Positions 5,565-7,471 of a DNA stretch of 7,471 nucleotides are shown here, one piece after another; the first letter of the stretch is position 1; each line of letters begins with the position of its first letter. Location of the stretch: positions 1-7,471 of the forward strand of contig CAYNGH010000161.1 of the NCBI GenBank assembly GCA_964396845.1, in the 5' to 3' direction. The translations under genes and the position numbers were made by a program. Source of the DNA: CAYNGH01 sp964396845 (lineage in GTDB: Bacteria > Vulcanimicrobiota > JAJTBE01 > CAYNGH01). The notes below the pieces were generated by a model. The model was not told the DNA's origin and did no database searches. It was given only the letters and a program-made list of their open reading frames with translations.

Positions 5565-6471
5565 ATGCTTCTTGAACCTCGTGGGAAGAATTTTCAAAAA
5601 AATCTTTAATCAGGGGGATTATCTCCCGATATTCATCCTCCAGCAGGTAATGACCTGCCTGGGGATAGCGATGCACTACAGCATCGGGGAAACGGCGGAT
5701 CCATTCCTCAAGAAAATGAGCATCGAATATGAAATCCCGCATTCCCCACAATATCAGCTTTGGGGTATTCCGGAACAACTTCAGCCCTGATTCCACCTGT
5801 CCTACCAGAGAATAGCCCGGGTCATCTTTTTTCAGGGGAATATCCTCCACGAAACGCAGGATCGCTACCCGGTTTTCAGGAGTATCATATGGCTCCAGGT
5901 ATCCCCGTTTGACATCCCCGGACAGGGGGTTTTTGACGGCACAAAAAGCTGATGCCCCCAGGCAGAAGAGATTGAGATGCTTCACCAGAAAAGCCCCCAG
6001 GGGAGTATTCCGGATGAGTCCCAACTGCCATGGAAAGGGCCGGGATTTTGGCATATGAAAACCTGCAGTGTTGGAAATCACCAGCCGGCTAATTTTTTCA
6101 GGGTTGCGGACAGCATATAGCATTCCGATCATCCCCCCCCAGTCATGAAGAATGAGGGAGATATTGCCGTTGATTTTCAGGCTGTCTATAAGCTTTTCCA
6201 AATCCACAACCCGGCGAAGGAGGGTGTAGGGGTAATCATCCGCCGAGGGTTTGTGGGATAATCCACATCCCACATGATCCGGGACGATGCATCGGAAGAA
6301 GGGAGAAAGCCCGGAAACAAGCCGGCGGTAGTAAAAGGACCAGGTGGGGTTTCCGTGAAGCATCACCACCGGGTCCCCGGAACCTTCATCCAGGTAATGC
6401 ATCTTAATTCCGTCAAGATCAAAAAAACTCCCTGAAAAGGGGTAGTCGGGGAGGGGCTTCACCAGTCCCAC
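5551..6471 (-). CDS. oleB: OleB, beta-lactone decarboxylase (alpha/beta-hydrolase, haloalkane dehalogenase-like)
   Basis: Removes CO2 from the beta-lactone made by OleC to give a cis-alkene. Numbered from GTG at 6469-6471 (306 residues), the alpha/beta-hydrolase signature is complete: LHGNPTWSFYYR (38-49, oxyanion region), the nucleophile elbow LILHDWGGMIG (106-116) with Asp110 and the neighbouring Trp111, the acid Asp246 in LILWGMRDFIFD (239-250), and His274 in PQAGHYLLEDE (270-280). Asp as nucleophile with the adjacent Trp is shared by OleB and haloalkane dehalogenases, so a search in isolation would name it a dehalogenase; oleA, oleC and oleD on either side decide for OleB. Two GTG starts are possible. 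GTG at 6471 overlaps oleA by 13 nt. GTG at 6462 overlaps it by 4 nt (GTGA), has GGGGTGGGA just upstream and gives 303 residues. The stop is TAG at 5551-5553, inside the start region of oleC. Confidence 0.92.
   Translation of the reverse strand: MGLVKPLPDYPFSGSFFDLDGIKMHYLDEGSGDPVVMLHGNPTWSFYYRRLVSGLSPFFRCIVPDHVGCGLSHKPSADDYPYTLLRRVVDLEKLIDSLKINGNISLILHDWGGMIGMLYAVRNPEKISRLVISNTAGFHMPKSRPFPWQLGLIRNTPLGAFLVKHLNLFCLGASAFCAVKNPLSGDVKRGYLEPYDTPENRVAILRFVEDIPLKKDDPGYSLVGQVESGLKLFRNTPKLILWGMRDFIFDAHFLEEWIRRFPDAVVHRYPQAGHYLLEDEYREIIPLIKDFFENSSHEVQEAYDER
6133..6140 (+). repeat. C8/G8 homopolymer inside the oleB nucleophile elbow
   Basis: Eight C on the plus strand (G8 on the coding strand) encode the Trp-Gly-Gly directly after nucleophile Asp110. 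A one-base slip here would truncate OleB next to its catalytic residue. Confidence 0.6.
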
Positions 6472-7471
6472 CCCAGCATCAGGCAGTTGAGGCCACTGCC
6501 GATACCCAGAAAACCCACTTTCTGCCCTGGCACCAGGTGTTCCCGTTCTTCGGCGATGGCCGCGGTGATGGGCAGGGATACAGTGCCGATGTTTCCAAGG
6601 AATGGATATGTGGAAAAGTCCTTTTCAACGGGAACTCCCAGGGTTTTCAGGATGGTGTCCCGGTGGGCAGTCCCCACCTGATGGCATATGGTGCGGTCAA
6701 CTTCTCCGGCTTTCCATCCCATCACTTTGAGAAACTGATTCCAAGTCTTGAGTCCCAACTCCACTCCATACTTGAGAACCGATACCGAATCGGTATGCAT
6801 CAATTCTTCTACGGTGCCGTCGCCTAATTTTTTAACCCCCCATGTACACAGCTTGTGATGACGGGGATCCGCACAGGACACCCCCCCTAAGAGCCGACGA
6901 CGCTTACTGCCGGAGAAACTGCCGTCGGTGACCAGCATGGCAGTGGAGCCGGATCCTCCTGTGAGGGTTGCCAGAAAACCGATGAAGTTGGCCATAGTGG
7001 GATCCTTGAGCATCCGCCGGATGGTGAACTCCACAATATGCCGGGCGGATTCAGTGGAAACCACCAGCCCGGCCCGGATCTGCCCCAGTTCAATCCGGTT
7101 GGCAATATCCACGATGCCGTTTAAAACTCCCAGGCAGGCATTACTGATGTCGTAGATAAAGCTGTCGGGACTTATCCCTAATTCCGCAGCCACAGCGCAG
7201 GCAGTGGCCGGTTCGTAACCTTCCCGGCAGACACCGCCGTAAATGAGCACATCTACATCTTCCGGGCGAATGTTAATTTTTTCAAAAGCCTTCTGGGCAG
7301 CAGCCACCGCACCTCTGGCCAGGGGTTCGTCTTCTTCCCACCATCGGCGTTCGGCGATTCCCGTGAGGGCTTCCAGCTGGCCCACGGGGATATGCAGTTT
7401 TTCATACATGGGCGACAGGCGCTCTTCCAGCTCCTCGGAGGTTACCACCACCGGCGGAAGCTCGTAGGCCA
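6459..7471 (-). CDS. oleA: OleA, thiolase-fold acyl-CoA condensing enzyme (first codons beyond right edge)
   Basis: Joins two long-chain fatty acyl thioesters by non-decarboxylative Claisen condensation to a 2-alkyl-3-ketoacid, the first committed step of olefin synthesis. The frame stays open to the window edge and reads AYELPP before VVVTSEELEERLSP, the usual OleA beginning. The GTG at 7449-7451 is therefore probably internal, and only about ten residues should be missing. Numbered from that GTG, the catalytic cysteine is Cys106 in DISNACLGVLNG, with His257 (ICHQVG) and Asn287 (FLGNIG). Glu80 in YEPATA aligns with the conserved OleA Glu117 (Xanthomonas campestris numbering), which separates OleA from ordinary FabH. 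The C-terminus LGIGSGLNC (315-323) is also typical. The stop TGA at 6459-6461 overlaps the oleB start. The alternative, a beta-ketoacyl-ACP synthase III, is disfavoured by Glu80 and by oleBCD downstream. Confidence 0.93.
   Translation of the reverse strand, partial: AYELPPVVVTSEELEERLSPMYEKLHIPVGQLEALTGIAERRWWEEDEPLARGAVAAAQKAFEKINIRPEDVDVLIYGGVCREGYEPATACAVAAELGISPDSFIYDISNACLGVLNGIVDIANRIELGQIRAGLVVSTESARHIVEFTIRRMLKDPTMANFIGFLATLTGGSGSTAMLVTDGSFSGSKRRRLLGGVSCADPRHHKLCTWGVKKLGDGTVEELMHTDSVSVLKYGVELGLKTWNQFLKVMGWKAGEVDRTICHQVGTAHRDTILKTLGVPVEKDFSTYPFLGNIGTVSLPITAAIAEEREHLVPGQKVGFLGIGSGLNCLMLGWDW

Noticed and set aside
5551..6471. Haloalkane dehalogenase as the function of the Asp-nucleophile hydrolase
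   Set aside because: The fold and Asp/Trp active site are shared, but the position between oleA and oleC with overlapping ends makes the OleB beta-lactone decarboxylase the better call.

Overview
The window is a compact run of genes, all on the minus strand. In transcription order (right to left) they are oleA, oleB, oleC, oleD, a Sfp-type 4'-phosphopantetheinyl transferase (PPTase), a disrupted CLC-type chloride channel/transporter gene, and the start of a glutamine synthetase gene. The DNA is moderately GC-rich. The gene order and protein style resemble anaerobic Deltaproteobacteria (Desulfobacterota), several of which are known to carry oleABCD. That placement is an inference from family knowledge, not a database result.

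Right part (about 2139-7471): a complete head-to-head hydrocarbon (long-chain olefin) pathway in canonical order, except that the first few oleA codons lie beyond the right edge. OleA joins two fatty acyl thioesters into a beta-keto acid, OleD reduces it to a beta-hydroxy acid, OleC closes it to a beta-lactone with ATP, and OleB removes CO2 to give a cis-alkene. Every junction overlaps by a few bases: oleA/oleB 4 or 13 nt, oleB/oleC 11 or 14 nt with the preferred ATG starts, oleC/oleD 4 nt, oleD/PPTase 8 nt. This points to one translationally coupled operon with the PPTase as a fifth member. That is notable because the known Ole reactions do not need a phosphopantetheinylated carrier protein.

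Middle (580-2034): a CLC gene whose reading frame is intact except for a single in-frame TAA at 1297-1299. The stop falls close to the boundary between the two structurally repeated halves of a CLC protein. The same gene has lysine where CLC proteins usually have the gating glutamate (GRKGP instead of GREGP) and phenylalanine at the position of the usual pore tyrosine. It is best read as a decaying gene, though two separately translated halves cannot be excluded from sequence alone.

Left part (1-503): the first 167 codons of a type I glutamine synthetase, cut by the left edge. There is no stretch over 300 bases without a gene. The two gaps (504-579 and 2035-2138) hold ribosome binding sites but no convincing promoter or strong terminator. 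I saw no RNA genes, insertion sequences, CRISPR arrays or long repeats.
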